Shown piece after piece: positions 47,031 to 56,400 of a stretch of 64,000 bases of DNA. The stretch is taken from the NCBI RefSeq assembly GCF_001422405.1, contig NZ_LMMV01000001.1, positions 1,275 to 65,274 on the forward strand, written 5' to 3'. Position numbers and translations under genes: made by a program. The first letter of the stretch is position 1. The number at the start of each line of letters is the position of its first letter. The notes beneath the pieces are model-generated. The model saw only the letters and a program-made list of their open reading frames with translations. It did no database searches and was not told where the DNA came from. Source of the stretch: Pseudorhodoferax sp. Leaf267. GTDB taxonomy: Bacteria > Pseudomonadota > Gammaproteobacteria > Burkholderiales > Burkholderiaceae_C.

Positions 47031-47327
47031 TCACCCGCGGCGGGGCTCTCGTTGCTGCGCCAGGCGGGAGCGCTCGCGCGCCACCAGCCGCTCGTACAGC
47101 GCGCCGCCCGGCGCCGCGGCGAACACCGCCAGCCCGTGCGCCATGAGCCCCACGCCCCAGCCGAACAGCGGAAACAGGGCCCAGTGCCGGCCATTGGCGA
47201 ACGACAGGGCCAGCAGCGCGAGGTTCACGCACACGTAGACGGCGGCGTGGATGTACCAGCCCAGCTTGCGCCGCGCGCGCCGGTGGGCGAGATCGTCCAG
47301 GGCGGTATCGAGGGGTGTTGCAGTCAT
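47031..47327 (-). CDS. 2TM-domain small membrane protein
   Basis: A 98-residue protein with the 2TM fold: an amphipathic N-terminus (LDDLAHRRARRKLGWYIHAA), two hydrophobic segments (YVCVNLALLALSFANGRHW and LFGWGVGLMAHGLAVFAAAP) and a basic tail. Such domains are found alone or fused to LytTR-type kinases. It precedes the kinase gene and likely belongs to the same operon. No enzyme motif is present. Confidence 0.85.
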   Translation of the reverse strand: MTATPLDTALDDLAHRRARRKLGWYIHAAVYVCVNLALLALSFANGRHWALFPLFGWGVGLMAHGLAVFAAAPGGALYERLVARERSRLAQQREPRRG

Positions 47328-47351
47328 CGCAGTGCTCCGATCGTGGAAGGT

Positions 47352-47873
47352 TCAGGCCATCGCGCCGTGTGCGCTGGGGCGGGCGTCGCGCGCCGCCAGT
47401 TGCCACAGCCGCGCCGCCCGGCCGAAGAAGCAGCCGCTGAAGGCGCCGTAGAGCAGGGCCACGACCAGCCCGAAGGCCGGGGCATGGGCGCGCGCCGGCA
47501 CCATCGCCAGGGCCACGCCCACGGCGTACTTGGTCAGGAAGATGCCGATCATCAAGGCCAGCGGCATCCAGCTGCCGGCCACCGAGAAGCTGCGCCGCGC
47601 GGCGTCATAACGCGTGCCGGCGGGCAGGGCGCTGCGCGACAGGGCCCAGGCCAGCGGCAGCGCCGCTGCGCACCAGGCGGCCAGCACGGCAGCCGTGGCG
47701 CCGAACGCCGCCACCGTGCCGTACAGCGACAGGCCGGCCATGGCCAAGGGCACGACCAGCGTGCGGGCCAGGCTCTGTCGGCCGGGGCGCGACTGCCTGA
47801 CGCCGAGCACCAGCAACAGGGCGAACAGGCCCCAGACCCAGGATGGGGTGTGCGAAAGGATTTGGACCAGCAT
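47352..47873 (-). CDS. DUF6622-like integral membrane protein
   Basis: A 173-residue protein with five or so hydrophobic helices, starting LVQILSHTPSWVWGLFALLL, followed by a basic SRPGRQSLARTL loop. The opening resembles the DUF6622 family; I give that only as a likely match. It has no catalytic motif. It begins at an ATG at 47873 and runs to 24 bp before the 2TM gene, so it may head the operon with the LytTR system. Confidence 0.65.
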   Translation of the reverse strand: MLVQILSHTPSWVWGLFALLLVLGVRQSRPGRQSLARTLVVPLAMAGLSLYGTVAAFGATAAVLAAWCAAALPLAWALSRSALPAGTRYDAARRSFSVAGSWMPLALMIGIFLTKYAVGVALAMVPARAHAPAFGLVVALLYGAFSGCFFGRAARLWQLAARDARPSAHGAMA

Positions 47874-48060
47874 GGCGAACTCCGTTGAAGCGATGGCGCG
47901 ACTGTGCCCAGCGGCACGCCCACGGGCCAGCGCCTTGCGATGGGCTGCGGCCCTGGCGGCGTGAAATGCGCCACTGCGGCGCCAGATGCAACCCGGACGC
48001 AGCGCCAGGACACGCGCCCGGCACAGCCCCCGCCCATAATCCGCACTCCAAAAACAGGGA

Positions 48061-48891
48061 GTGCGCGTGGACATTGTTTTGCTGGCCAAGGCTGCGGTCA
48101 TGGGCATCGTCGAGGGCCTGACCGAGTTCTTGCCTGTGTCGTCCACCGGTCACCTGATCCTGGCCGGCGCGCTGCTGGGCCTGGACGACGAGAAGGGCAA
48201 GGTCTTCGACATCGCGATCCAGACCGGCGCCATCCTCGCCGTGATCCTGGTCTATTGGCACAAGATCCGCGACACGGTCATGGCCCTGCCGCGCCAGACC
48301 AAGGCGCGCCGCTTCGCGCTCAACGTGCTGGTCGGCTTCCTGCCCGCCGTGGTGCTGGGCCTGGCCTTCGGCGCGTTGATCAAGGCCTACCTGTTCACGC
48401 CGCTGGTGGTCGCCACCACCTTCATCCTGGGTGGCTTCATCATCCTGTGGGCCGAGCACCGGCCGCCGGGCTCGGTGCGCGTGGAGCATGTGGACGACCT
48501 CACGCCGCTGGACGCGCTCAAGGTCGGCCTGGTGCAGTGCTTCGCCATGGTGCCCGGCACCAGCCGCAGCGGCGCCACCATCATCGGCGGCATGCTGCTG
48601 GGCCTGTCGCGCAAGGCCGCCACCGATTTCTCGTTCTTCCTGGCCATTCCCACGCTGGTGGGGGCGGGTGGCTACAGCCTCATCAAACAGCGCGCGCTGC
48701 TGTCCTGGGCCGACCTGCCGATGTTCGCCGTCGGCCTGCTGTTCTCCTTCATCAGCGCTTGGTTCTGCGTGCGCTGGCTGCTGCGCTACATCTCCTCGAA
48801 CAGCTTCGTGCCGTTCGCCTGGTACCGCATCGCCTTCGGCCTGGTGGTGCTGTGGACCTGGTACGCGGGCTGGATCGCCTGGAACGGCTGA
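48061..48891 (+). CDS. uppP: Undecaprenyl-diphosphate phosphatase UppP (BacA)
   Basis: An integral membrane phosphatase that recycles undecaprenyl diphosphate for peptidoglycan and other envelope polymers. 276 residues, about eight helices. The catalytic motifs are [20 protein letters not shown] and [20 protein letters not shown], both intact. GTG start at 48061 (a second GTG two codons later is also possible). It converges on a LysR gene with 13 bp between stops. Confidence 0.95.
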   Translation: MRVDIVLLAKAAVMGIVEGLTEFLPVSSTGHLILAGALLGLDDEKGKVFDIAIQTGAILAVILVYWHKIRDTVMALPRQTKARRFALNVLVGFLPAVVLGLAFGALIKAYLFTPLVVATTFILGGFIILWAEHRPPGSVRVEHVDDLTPLDALKVGLVQCFAMVPGTSRSGATIIGGMLLGLSRKAATDFSFFLAIPTLVGAGGYSLIKQRALLSWADLPMFAVGLLFSFISAWFCVRWLLRYISSNSFVPFAWYRIAFGLVVLWTWYAGWIAWNG

Positions 48892-48904
48892 GGCGGTCGA
48901 CCCC

Positions 48905-49795
48905 CTACGGTGCCCCCAGCCGCTCCGTCAGGAAGTCCAGGAAGCACGCGATGCGCGCGGCCAGCTGCGTGTTGCGGTAGTACACGGCGTTGATGGCCTG
49001 GCGCACGTCCACCGTGTCGCGGGCCAGCACCTGCACCAGGGCGCCGCCCGCGCGGTCGGGCCCGGTCATGAAATCCGACAGGCAGGCGATGCCCGCGCCC
49101 TGCAGCGCCAGCTGGCGCAGTGTCTCGCCGCTGGACACCTTGACCGCGGGCGTGACCGTCCATTCGTCGCCATGCGGCCCGCGCAGCGGCCAGCGGTTCA
49201 GCGACTCGGGCTGCGTGAAGCCCAGCAGGCTGTGCCGCGCCAGGCCGGCCACGTCCCTGGGCTTGCCGTGCGCGGCCAGGTAGGCGGGGCTGGCCAGCAG
49301 CCGCAGCCGGCTGGTGCACAGCGGGCGCGCGTGCAGCGTGGAGTCGCGCAGCGCGCCGATGCGGATCGCCACGTCGGTGCGGCGCTCCAGCAGGTCGATG
49401 TTCAGCTCGTCGGTGTCCAGCTCCAGCGTGATCTGGGGGTAGGCCGCGCGAAACGCCGGCACCAGCGGCACGATGGCATGCAGCATGAAGGGCGTGGCCG
49501 CGTTCACGCGCAGCAGGCCCGCGGGCTGCTGGCGCCGCGCGGCCATGGATTCCTCGGCTTCGTCGATGGCGGCCAGGATGGCCCGCGTGCGGGCCAGAAA
49601 AGCCTGGCCCTCTTCGGTCAGCTCGATGCGGCGCGTGGTCCGGCGCAGCAGCGTCGTGTCCAGCTTCTTTTCTAGCCGCGACAGCGCGCGGCTCACGCCC
49701 GAGACCGTCTGCCCCAGCTGCTCGGCCGCGCCCGTGATGGAGCCCGAGCCGACGACGGCGGCGAACGCCTGCAGTTCTTCGAGCGTGGTTTTCAT
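48905..49795 (-). CDS. LysR-family transcriptional regulator
   Basis: 296 residues. The helix-turn-helix lies at about 5-65 (LEELQAFAAVVGSGSITGAA, then LGQTVSGVSRALSRLEKKLD), followed by the effector domain (VNAATPFMLHAIVPLVPAFR). It belongs to the CrgA/YafC-like subgroup. Its start is 101 bp from the divergent tssJ gene, so it could affect the T6SS operon, but such adjacency is weak evidence. Target and effector are unknown. Confidence 0.88.
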   Translation of the reverse strand: MKTTLEELQAFAAVVGSGSITGAAEQLGQTVSGVSRALSRLEKKLDTTLLRRTTRRIELTEEGQAFLARTRAILAAIDEAEESMAARRQQPAGLLRVNAATPFMLHAIVPLVPAFRAAYPQITLELDTDELNIDLLERRTDVAIRIGALRDSTLHARPLCTSRLRLLASPAYLAAHGKPRDVAGLARHSLLGFTQPESLNRWPLRGPHGDEWTVTPAVKVSSGETLRQLALQGAGIACLSDFMTGPDRAGGALVQVLARDTVDVRQAINAVYYRNTQLAARIACFLDFLTERLGAP

Positions 49796-49896
49796 GGGCG
49801 CGCCGATTCTGGCCCATGGCCCGCCGGGTGACCTTGGTCACGCGCCAGCGCAGGGTCTGCTGGCTATCCTGAATGCCGGGTTTCCAGGGGATGCTG

Positions 49897-50379
49897 ATGG
49901 TCATCACACGCAGTCGATCGAGCCTTGCGCGCACGCTGATGGTGTGCGCGCTGGCGGCCATCTTCGCGGGCTGTGGCGCGCCCAAGGTGCCGCCGACCAC
50001 GGTGGCGGGCACCGTGGCCGCATCGGCCGGCGTCAATCCCACCGTCAGCGGGCGCCCCTCGCCAGTCCAGCTGCGCGTCTACGAACTGAAGACCGCGACC
50101 GCGTTCTCGGCCGCCGACTTCGTGTCGCTCTACCAGCGTGACCAGGCCGAGCTCGGGGCCGACCTCGTGGCCCGTGAGGAGATGACGCTGGCGCCCGGCG
50201 AAAGCCGTGCACTGAGCCGCACGCTTGCGCCCGAGACCAGATTCATCGGCGTGTTCGCCGCCTACCGCGACGTCGAGCACGCGCGCTGGCGCGCCGTGCT
50301 GCCCGTGCGCGCGGGCCAGGCGCATCGGCTCACGGTGCGCGCCGACGCGTTGGTGCTGGCCGCGGAGATGGCCCCATGA
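49897..50379 (+). CDS. tssJ: T6SS outer-membrane lipoprotein TssJ
   Basis: Part of the TssJLM membrane complex that anchors the type VI machine. 160 residues. The signal peptide ends in FAGC (Cys26), and the domain shows the usual TssJ order: VQLRVYELKTATAFSAADF, LYQRDQAELGADLVAREEMT and FIGVFAAYRDVEHARWRAVL. ATG at 49897 chosen because CCAGGGG stands six to ten bases upstream; ATGs at 49891 and 49873 are alternatives. It overlaps tssK by four bases. Confidence 0.9.
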   Translation: MVITRSRSSLARTLMVCALAAIFAGCGAPKVPPTTVAGTVAASAGVNPTVSGRPSPVQLRVYELKTATAFSAADFVSLYQRDQAELGADLVAREEMTLAPGESRALSRTLAPETRFIGVFAAYRDVEHARWRAVLPVRAGQAHRLTVRADALVLAAEMAP

Positions 50380-51719
50380 GCGGTGCGGCGGCCAGCGCCA
50401 AGGTGGTCTGGACGCAGGGCATGTTCCTGCTGCCGCACCACTTCCAGCAGGAGACGCGCTACCTCGAATCGCTGGTGGATGGCCGCGTGCGCGCGCTGTC
50501 CGTGCACGGCTGGGGTTTCGGCGAACTGGTGCTGGACGAATCGCTGCTGCCCCAGGGCCGCATCGGCATCGCGCGCGCCAGCGGTGTGCTGCCCGACGGC
50601 ACGCCCTTCAACATTCCGCAGCACGACGCCGCGCCGCTGCCGCTCGCGCTGCCCACCGACGTGCACGACGAGATGGTCTACCTGGTCGCGCCGCGCGCGC
50701 AGGACGGCGTGGACGAGGTGCATTTCGACGAGGGCGCCGACGCCGCGCCGCAGCGCTACCGCGTGACGGACCAGGCGCTGCGCGACCGCACCCGCATCGC
50801 CGACGACCCCGAGCCTGTGCAGACCGCCGCGCTGTGCCTGCGCCTGGTGCGTGCGCGCGACCTGGGCGACGGCGATGCCGCGCTGGGCGTGGCCCGCGTG
50901 GCCGAGCGCCGCAGCGACCGCCAGGTGGTGCTGGAGCGGGCCTACATCGCGCCGCAGACCCGCATCGACGCAAGCGGCCAGCTCTCGGCCATGGCCGCAC
51001 TGCTGCACGGGCTGATCCGCCAGCGCGCCGAGGCCCTGGCCGCGCGCATGGGCCAGCTGGCGCAGGGCCTGTCCGAGCTGTCGGACTTTTTGATGCTGCA
51101 GACGCTGAACCGCGCCGACCCGCTGTTCCGCCAGCACGCCAGGTCGCCGCACGCCCACCCCGAGCTGCTGCACCGCGACTGCCTGCAGCTGGCCGGCGAG
51201 CTGGCCACCTTCGCCACCGACGCGCGCCAGCCCCGGGAGCACGCGCTTTACCAGCACGAGGATTTGCGCGAGAGCTTCACCGCGCTGGTGGACGACCTGC
51301 GCACCATGCTGTCCTTCGTGCTGCAGCGCCACGCGCAGCAGATCGAGCTGACCAACCGCACGCACGGCGTGCGCACCGCCGTCATGGCCGACGCCGAGTT
51401 GCTGCGCAGCGGCAGCCTGGTGCTGGCCGTCAACGCGCAGTTGCCGGCCGAGCAGATGCGGCTGCGCTTCCCGGCGCAGTCCAAGCTGGGGCCGGTGGAC
51501 CGCATCCGCGACCTCGTGAACCTGCAGCTGCCCGGCGTGGCGCTGCGGCCGTTGCCGGTCGCGCCGCGGCAGTTGCCGTTCCATGCGGGCTTCCATTACT
51601 TCGAGCTGGATCGCGGAGGCGAGCTGTGGAAGCAGCTCGAGCGCAGCGGCAGTTTGGCGCTGCATGTGGCGGGCGACTTTCCGGGGCTGGAGCTGGAACT
51701 GTGGGCGATCCGGTCATGA
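50376..51719 (+). CDS. tssK: T6SS baseplate adaptor TssK
   Basis: Connects the baseplate to the TssJLM complex. 447 residues with family motifs VVWTQGMFLLPHHFQQETRY at the N-terminus, the shoulder domain (LCLRLVRARDL), ELSDFLMLQTLNRADPLFRQ in the middle and KLGPVDRIRDLVNLQLPGVA then FHYFELDRGGELWKQLERSG at the receptor-binding C-terminus. It starts in the tssJ stop; a repeat-filled 312-bp gap separates it from tssL. Confidence 0.95.
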   Translation: MSGAAASAKVVWTQGMFLLPHHFQQETRYLESLVDGRVRALSVHGWGFGELVLDESLLPQGRIGIARASGVLPDGTPFNIPQHDAAPLPLALPTDVHDEMVYLVAPRAQDGVDEVHFDEGADAAPQRYRVTDQALRDRTRIADDPEPVQTAALCLRLVRARDLGDGDAALGVARVAERRSDRQVVLERAYIAPQTRIDASGQLSAMAALLHGLIRQRAEALAARMGQLAQGLSELSDFLMLQTLNRADPLFRQHARSPHAHPELLHRDCLQLAGELATFATDARQPREHALYQHEDLRESFTALVDDLRTMLSFVLQRHAQQIELTNRTHGVRTAVMADAELLRSGSLVLAVNAQLPAEQMRLRFPAQSKLGPVDRIRDLVNLQLPGVALRPLPVAPRQLPFHAGFHYFELDRGGELWKQLERSGSLALHVAGDFPGLELELWAIRS

Positions 51720-51745
51720 ACGCGCAGCATGCGGGCGGCTCGACT

Positions 51746-52014
51746 CCCTCGCCCCTCTGGGGAGAGGGGTGGGGTGAGGGGGGGCGGCCTGTGCAAGGGC
51801 TGCTGCACTGCCACCGCCGCTGGCCCTCACCCCAGCCCTCTCCCGCAAGCGGGAGAGGGGGCAAAGACCACTGCGTGCGGAGTTCGAGCGGCCTGGGTCC
51901 CTCGGCCTTCTGGGGAGAGGGTTGGGGTGAGGGGCTGCGGCCTGCACAAAGCCCGTGTCGCTGCCACCGCTGCCAGCCCTCACCCCAACCCTCTCCCAGA
52001 GGGAGAGGGAGCGA
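51746..52014. repeat. Palindromic GC-rich repeats, two inverted pairs in tandem
   Basis: This fills the 312-bp tssK-tssL gap and no gene is seen. Copies run at 51746-51780 (forward), 51824-51861 (inverted), 51898-51934 (forward) and 51977-52014 (inverted). The shared core is CCCTCACCCCAACCCTCTCC and its complement, each ending in a short GGGAGAGGG hairpin. The two pairs are separated by similar 40-base loops (GCGGCCTG... CTGCCACCGC), so the whole unit of about 152 bp is tandemly duplicated. The pairs could form long RNA stems between the two genes. Confidence 0.85.
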
Positions 52015-52031
52015 AGAGACAGGCACCTGAC

Positions 52032-53366
52032 ATGGACCGCCCCGCCGTCGACGACCCGTTCGCTGCATTCGACGAGCAGCGCACCTTCATCAAGCCGCGC
52101 CCCGGTGGCACGGCCGGCGCACGCACCGCCATGCCCGCTGGCGCCTCACCCCGTGCAGCAGAGCCCCTGGAGCCCGACACCGCCGCCGCCGGCCTGAACC
52201 CGCTGCTGACGCTGGCCAACCGCCTGCTGCTGCTGGTGCCGCAGTTGCGCGCCACGCAGCACGTGGCCGACCCCGCCGCGCTGCGCCAGTCGCTGGCGCA
52301 AGGCATCCGCGACTTCTGCGCCCAGGCCGCCGCCGCCGGCATCGCGCCCGAGCGCGTGATGGCCGCGCGCTACGTGCTGTGCACCATGGTGGACGAGGCC
52401 GCGGCCGACACGCCCTGGGGCGGCTCGGGCGCCTGGGCGCGCCACAGCCTCCTGGCCATGTTCCACAACGAGACGCGTGGCGGCGAGAAGGTGTTCCAGC
52501 TCATGGCGCGCCTGGCCGAGCAGCCAGAAGCCAACCGCGACCTGCTCGAGCTCATCTACGCCGCGCTGGCGCTGGGCTTCGAAGGCCGCTACCGCGTGAT
52601 CGACAACGGCGCGGCGCAACTGGAGGCCGTGCGCGACCGGCTTGCGCAGATCGTGCGCCAGCAGCGCGGCGACCACGCCCAGGCGCTGGCCGCGCACTGG
52701 CAGGTGGCGCCCATGCCGCAGCGCCGCCTGCCGGGCTGGTTGCCGCTGGCCGCCATCGGCGCCGGCATCGCGCTGCTGCTGGTGCTGCTGTACACGGCGT
52801 TCTCGTTGTCGCTGGCCGAGCGGTCCGACACCGTGTTCGGCCAGATCCAGTCGCTGCGCCTCACGCCGCCCGTGGTCGCACCGCCGCCGCCCGCGCCCGT
52901 GCCGCGCCTGGCGCAACTGCTGCAGCCCGACGTGAAGGGCGGCCAGGTCGCGGTGCGCGACGACGTGGACCGCAGCGTCGTGACCCTGCGCGGCGACGGC
53001 CTGTTCGCCGCCGCCAGCGCCGTGCCCGCGCCGGGCAACGAGGCCTTGTTCGGCCGCATCGCCGCCGCGCTGGCGCAACTGCCGGGCACCGTGCTCGTCA
53101 CCGGCCACAGCGACAGCAGCCCGATCCGCACGGCGCGATTTCCGTCGAACTGGCATTTGTCGCAGGAACGGGCGCAGGCCGTGCGCGACCTGCTGGTCAC
53201 CCAGGGCGTGGCACCCGAGCGCGTGCGCGCCGAGGGCCGCGCGGACGCCGAGCCGCTGGTGCCCAACGACAGCGCCGGCAACCGCGCGCTGAACCGGCGC
53301 GTGGAGGTCACGCTGATGGTGCTGGGGCGCACGCCGGCACCGGCGCCCACGGGGGTGCAGAAGTGA
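52032..53366 (+). CDS. tssL: T6SS inner-membrane protein TssL with OmpA-like domain
   Basis: 444 residues, an extended TssL. A Pro/Ala-rich N-terminus leads to the cytoplasmic DotU domain (NPLLTLANRLLLLVPQLRAT, LCTMVDEAAADTPWGG, LIYAALALGFEGRYRV). The single span lies at about 236-261. The periplasmic C-terminus is an OmpA-like peptidoglycan-binding domain (VLVTGHSDSSPIRTARFPSN, ending NRALNRRVEVTLMV). Such TssL proteins anchor the complex to the wall without TagL. ATG at 52032. The open frame upstream is only repeat DNA. Confidence 0.94.
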   Translation: MDRPAVDDPFAAFDEQRTFIKPRPGGTAGARTAMPAGASPRAAEPLEPDTAAAGLNPLLTLANRLLLLVPQLRATQHVADPAALRQSLAQGIRDFCAQAAAAGIAPERVMAARYVLCTMVDEAAADTPWGGSGAWARHSLLAMFHNETRGGEKVFQLMARLAEQPEANRDLLELIYAALALGFEGRYRVIDNGAAQLEAVRDRLAQIVRQQRGDHAQALAAHWQVAPMPQRRLPGWLPLAAIGAGIALLLVLLYTAFSLSLAERSDTVFGQIQSLRLTPPVVAPPPPAPVPRLAQLLQPDVKGGQVAVRDDVDRSVVTLRGDGLFAAASAVPAPGNEALFGRIAAALAQLPGTVLVTGHSDSSPIRTARFPSNWHLSQERAQAVRDLLVTQGVAPERVRAEGRADAEPLVPNDSAGNRALNRRVEVTLMVLGRTPAPAPTGVQK

Positions 53367-53387
53367 TCGCGTTGTTGACGCCGCTGG

Positions 53388-53480
53388 CCCTCACCCCAGC
53401 CCTCTCCCAGAGGGAGAGGGAGCGAATGCAGCGCGCCCTGTATGGCCCCCTCTCCCCCTGGGAGAGGGTGGGGGTGAGGG
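53388..53480. repeat. Palindromic GC-rich repeat, inverted pair
   Basis: In the 133-bp tssL-tssM gap: one copy at 53388-53426 (CCCTCACCCCAGCCCTCTCC, then AGAGGGAGAGGGAGCGAA) and its inverse at 53446-53480. The two halves can pair into a long stem with a 19-base loop, 25 bases before the tssM ATG. It is the same family as 51746-52014. Confidence 0.85.
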
Positions 53481-53499
53481 CTCTCCCCGGAGCCTTGCC

Positions 53500-56400
53500 A
53501 TGAAAAAAGTCCTTGGCTGGATCTTCAACCGCTGGCTGCTGCTGGCCCTGCTGTTGCTCGCGCTGTCGGCCCTGCTGTGGATCGCCGGCCCGCTGGTGGC
53601 CTTCGGCGACACGCGCCCGCTGGAGAGCGAACGTGCCCGCGCCATCGCCATCGGCGTGCTGGTGCTGTTGACGGCGATCCGCATCGCCTGGGGCCGCTGG
53701 CGTGCCAAGCGCGGCAACGCGGCCGTGGTGCAGCAACTCATCCAGCCCGCCGCTACAGCCGGCCCGCAGGAAAGCGCCGACCTGGCCGCCGTGCGCCAGC
53801 AGTTCGAGCGCGCCTTGAAGGGCCTGGAGCGCGCCCGCTTCGGCGCCCAGGGCGCGCTGCAAGGCTGGGCCGCGCGCCTGGGTGGCCGCCATTTGTACGA
53901 GCTGCCCTGGTACCTCATCATCGGCGCGCCGGGTGCCGGCAAGACCACGGCGCTGCGGCACAGCGGCCTGCGCTTTCCGCTGGCCGACCTACTGGGCCAG
54001 CAGGCGCTGCGCGGCGTGGGCGGCACGCGGCATTGCGACTGGTGGTTCACCGACCAGGCCGTGCTGATCGACACCGCCGGGCGCTTCACCACGCAGGACA
54101 GCGACCCCGACAACGACCAGGCGACCTGGAACGGCTTTTTGCAGCTGCTGCGCCGCACGCGCCCGCGCCAGCCCATCAACGGCGTGCTGGTCACGGTCTC
54201 GGTCAGCGACCTGCTGGCGCGCACTTCCGCCGAGCGCCAGCAGCATGCGCAGACCGTGCGCGCGCGCATCCAGGAGCTGCACGCCCAGCTCTCCATCGGG
54301 TTCCCGATCTACGTCATGGTGACCAAGGCCGACCTGCTGGCCGGCTTCATGGACTACTTCGCGCTGCTGGACAAGGACCAGCGCGCCACGCCTTGGGGCT
54401 TCACCTTCCCGCGCGCGAGCGACGCGCAGCTGGCTGCGCTGCCCACCGAGTTCGCTGCGCTGCAACAGCGCCTGCTCGACGGCCTGGTCGAGCGCCTGCA
54501 GAACGAGCGCGACCCGGCGCGGCGCGCGCGCATCTACGGCTTCCCATCGCAGTTCGCCGGCCTGCGCGACGCGCTGCAGGAGTTCGCCGACGGCGTGTTC
54601 GCGCCTTCGACGCTGGAGACGCGCCCGCTGCTGCGCGGCATCTACTTCGTGAGTGGCACGCAGGAGGGCGCGCCGATCGACCGCGTGCTCGGCAGCGTGG
54701 CGCGCAGCTACCGGCTCGAGCATGCCGTGATCGCGCCGCAGCAGGCCAGCGGGCGCAGCTACTTCCTGCAGCGGCTGCTGACCGAGGTGGTGTTTGCCGA
54801 ATCCGGCCTCGCCGGCACGCGGCGCGGCTGGGAGCGCCGGCGCCGCTTCGCGCTGGTGGGCGGCTGCGCGGCCGTGGCGCTGCTGGCCACGGGCCTGGCC
54901 GCGGCCTGGACGATGAGCTACCTGGAGAACCGACGCTACGTGGACGCCGTGGCCGCGCGCGCCGGCCCCGTGCAGCAACTGCTGGCCGCCACGCCCGACC
55001 GCGCCACACCCGACGTGCTGCCGCTGCTGCCCGCGCTGGAGGCCACGCGTGCGCTGGCCCAGCCCGGCGAACTGGCGGCTGGCTGGCGCGGCATGGGCTT
55101 GTCGCAGCAGGGCAAGCTCGACAGCGCCGCCCAGGCCGCCTACGTGCGCATGCTGGGCGACGCGCTGCTGCCGCGCCTGGCCTTGCGCATCGAGGAGCAG
55201 CTGCGCCAGGGCGCCGGCACGCCCGAGACGCTGTACGAGGCGCTCAAGGTCTACGTGATGCTGCACGAGCCGCAGCACTTCTCGGCCGAGGCGCTGCGCA
55301 AGCACGTGCAAGACGACTGGCAGGCCACGCGGCGCGAACTCACGCCCGAGCAGCGCGAGCAGTTGCAGCGGCACCTGGACAGCCTGCTCGCGCAGGGCGG
55401 CGTGGCCTCGCCGCTGCAGTCCGACCGCGCGCTGGTGCAGGCCACGCGTGCGCGCCTGGCCACGCTGTCGCTGCCACAGCGCATCTACAGCCGGCTGCGC
55501 AGCCAGGGCCTGGGCGCGGAGTTCCCCGCGTTCACGGTGGTGCGCGCGGGCGGGCCCAGCGCAGCGCTGGTGTTCACGCGCACCAGCGGCCAGCCGCTCA
55601 CGCAGGGCGTGCCGGGTCTGTTCACGCGCGACGGCTACTTCAAGGGCTTCCAGCGCGAGGTCGACCGCGTGGCCGACCAGCTAGCGGCCGAGCAGCCCTG
55701 GGTCATGGGCATCGCGGACGAGACCAAAGACGCCGCCGCGCGCGTGCGCGCCAACGCGCCGCTCGTGGACGAGGTGCGCCGGCTTTACCTCACCGACTAC
55801 GCCAATGCCTGGGAGGCCTTCATCGCCGATGTGAAGCTGCTGCCCATGGGCCAGATCGCGCAGTCGGTGCAGATGTCGCGCCTGCTGTCGGCGCCGGACA
55901 GCCCGCTGGCGCCGCTGCTCAAGGCCATCTCGCGCGAGACCACGCTGAGCGCGGCCAACACCAAGGTCGAGGCTGTCGAGCAGCGCGCGCAGGACGTGCT
56001 GCGCCAGGGGCGCGAGAAGCTGGCCGGCCTGGTCGGCCAGCCCGGCGTGCCCACGTCCGCCAACGCGGCGCGGCTGGAAGAGCAGCTCGTGGACGCACGC
56101 TTTGCCGGCCTGCGCCACTTCGTCACCACGCCGGCCGGCGGCCGCGCGCCGCTGGACGACACGCTGGCGCTGGTGGCCGAGGTCAATCTGCTGCTCACCG
56201 CCGCGCAGACGGCGCTGCAGGGCGGCGCGGCACCGCCGCCATCCCCGCTGCCCAACCGCGTGAAGGCCGAAGCCGCGCGCATGCCGCAGCCGCTGCGCAC
56301 GATGATGGAGACGCTGTCGCAGGGCAGCGCGCAGATCGCGCAGGGCCTGATGCGGCAGAACCTCTCGCAGGAGGTGCGCTCGCAGGTCGGCGAGTTCTGC

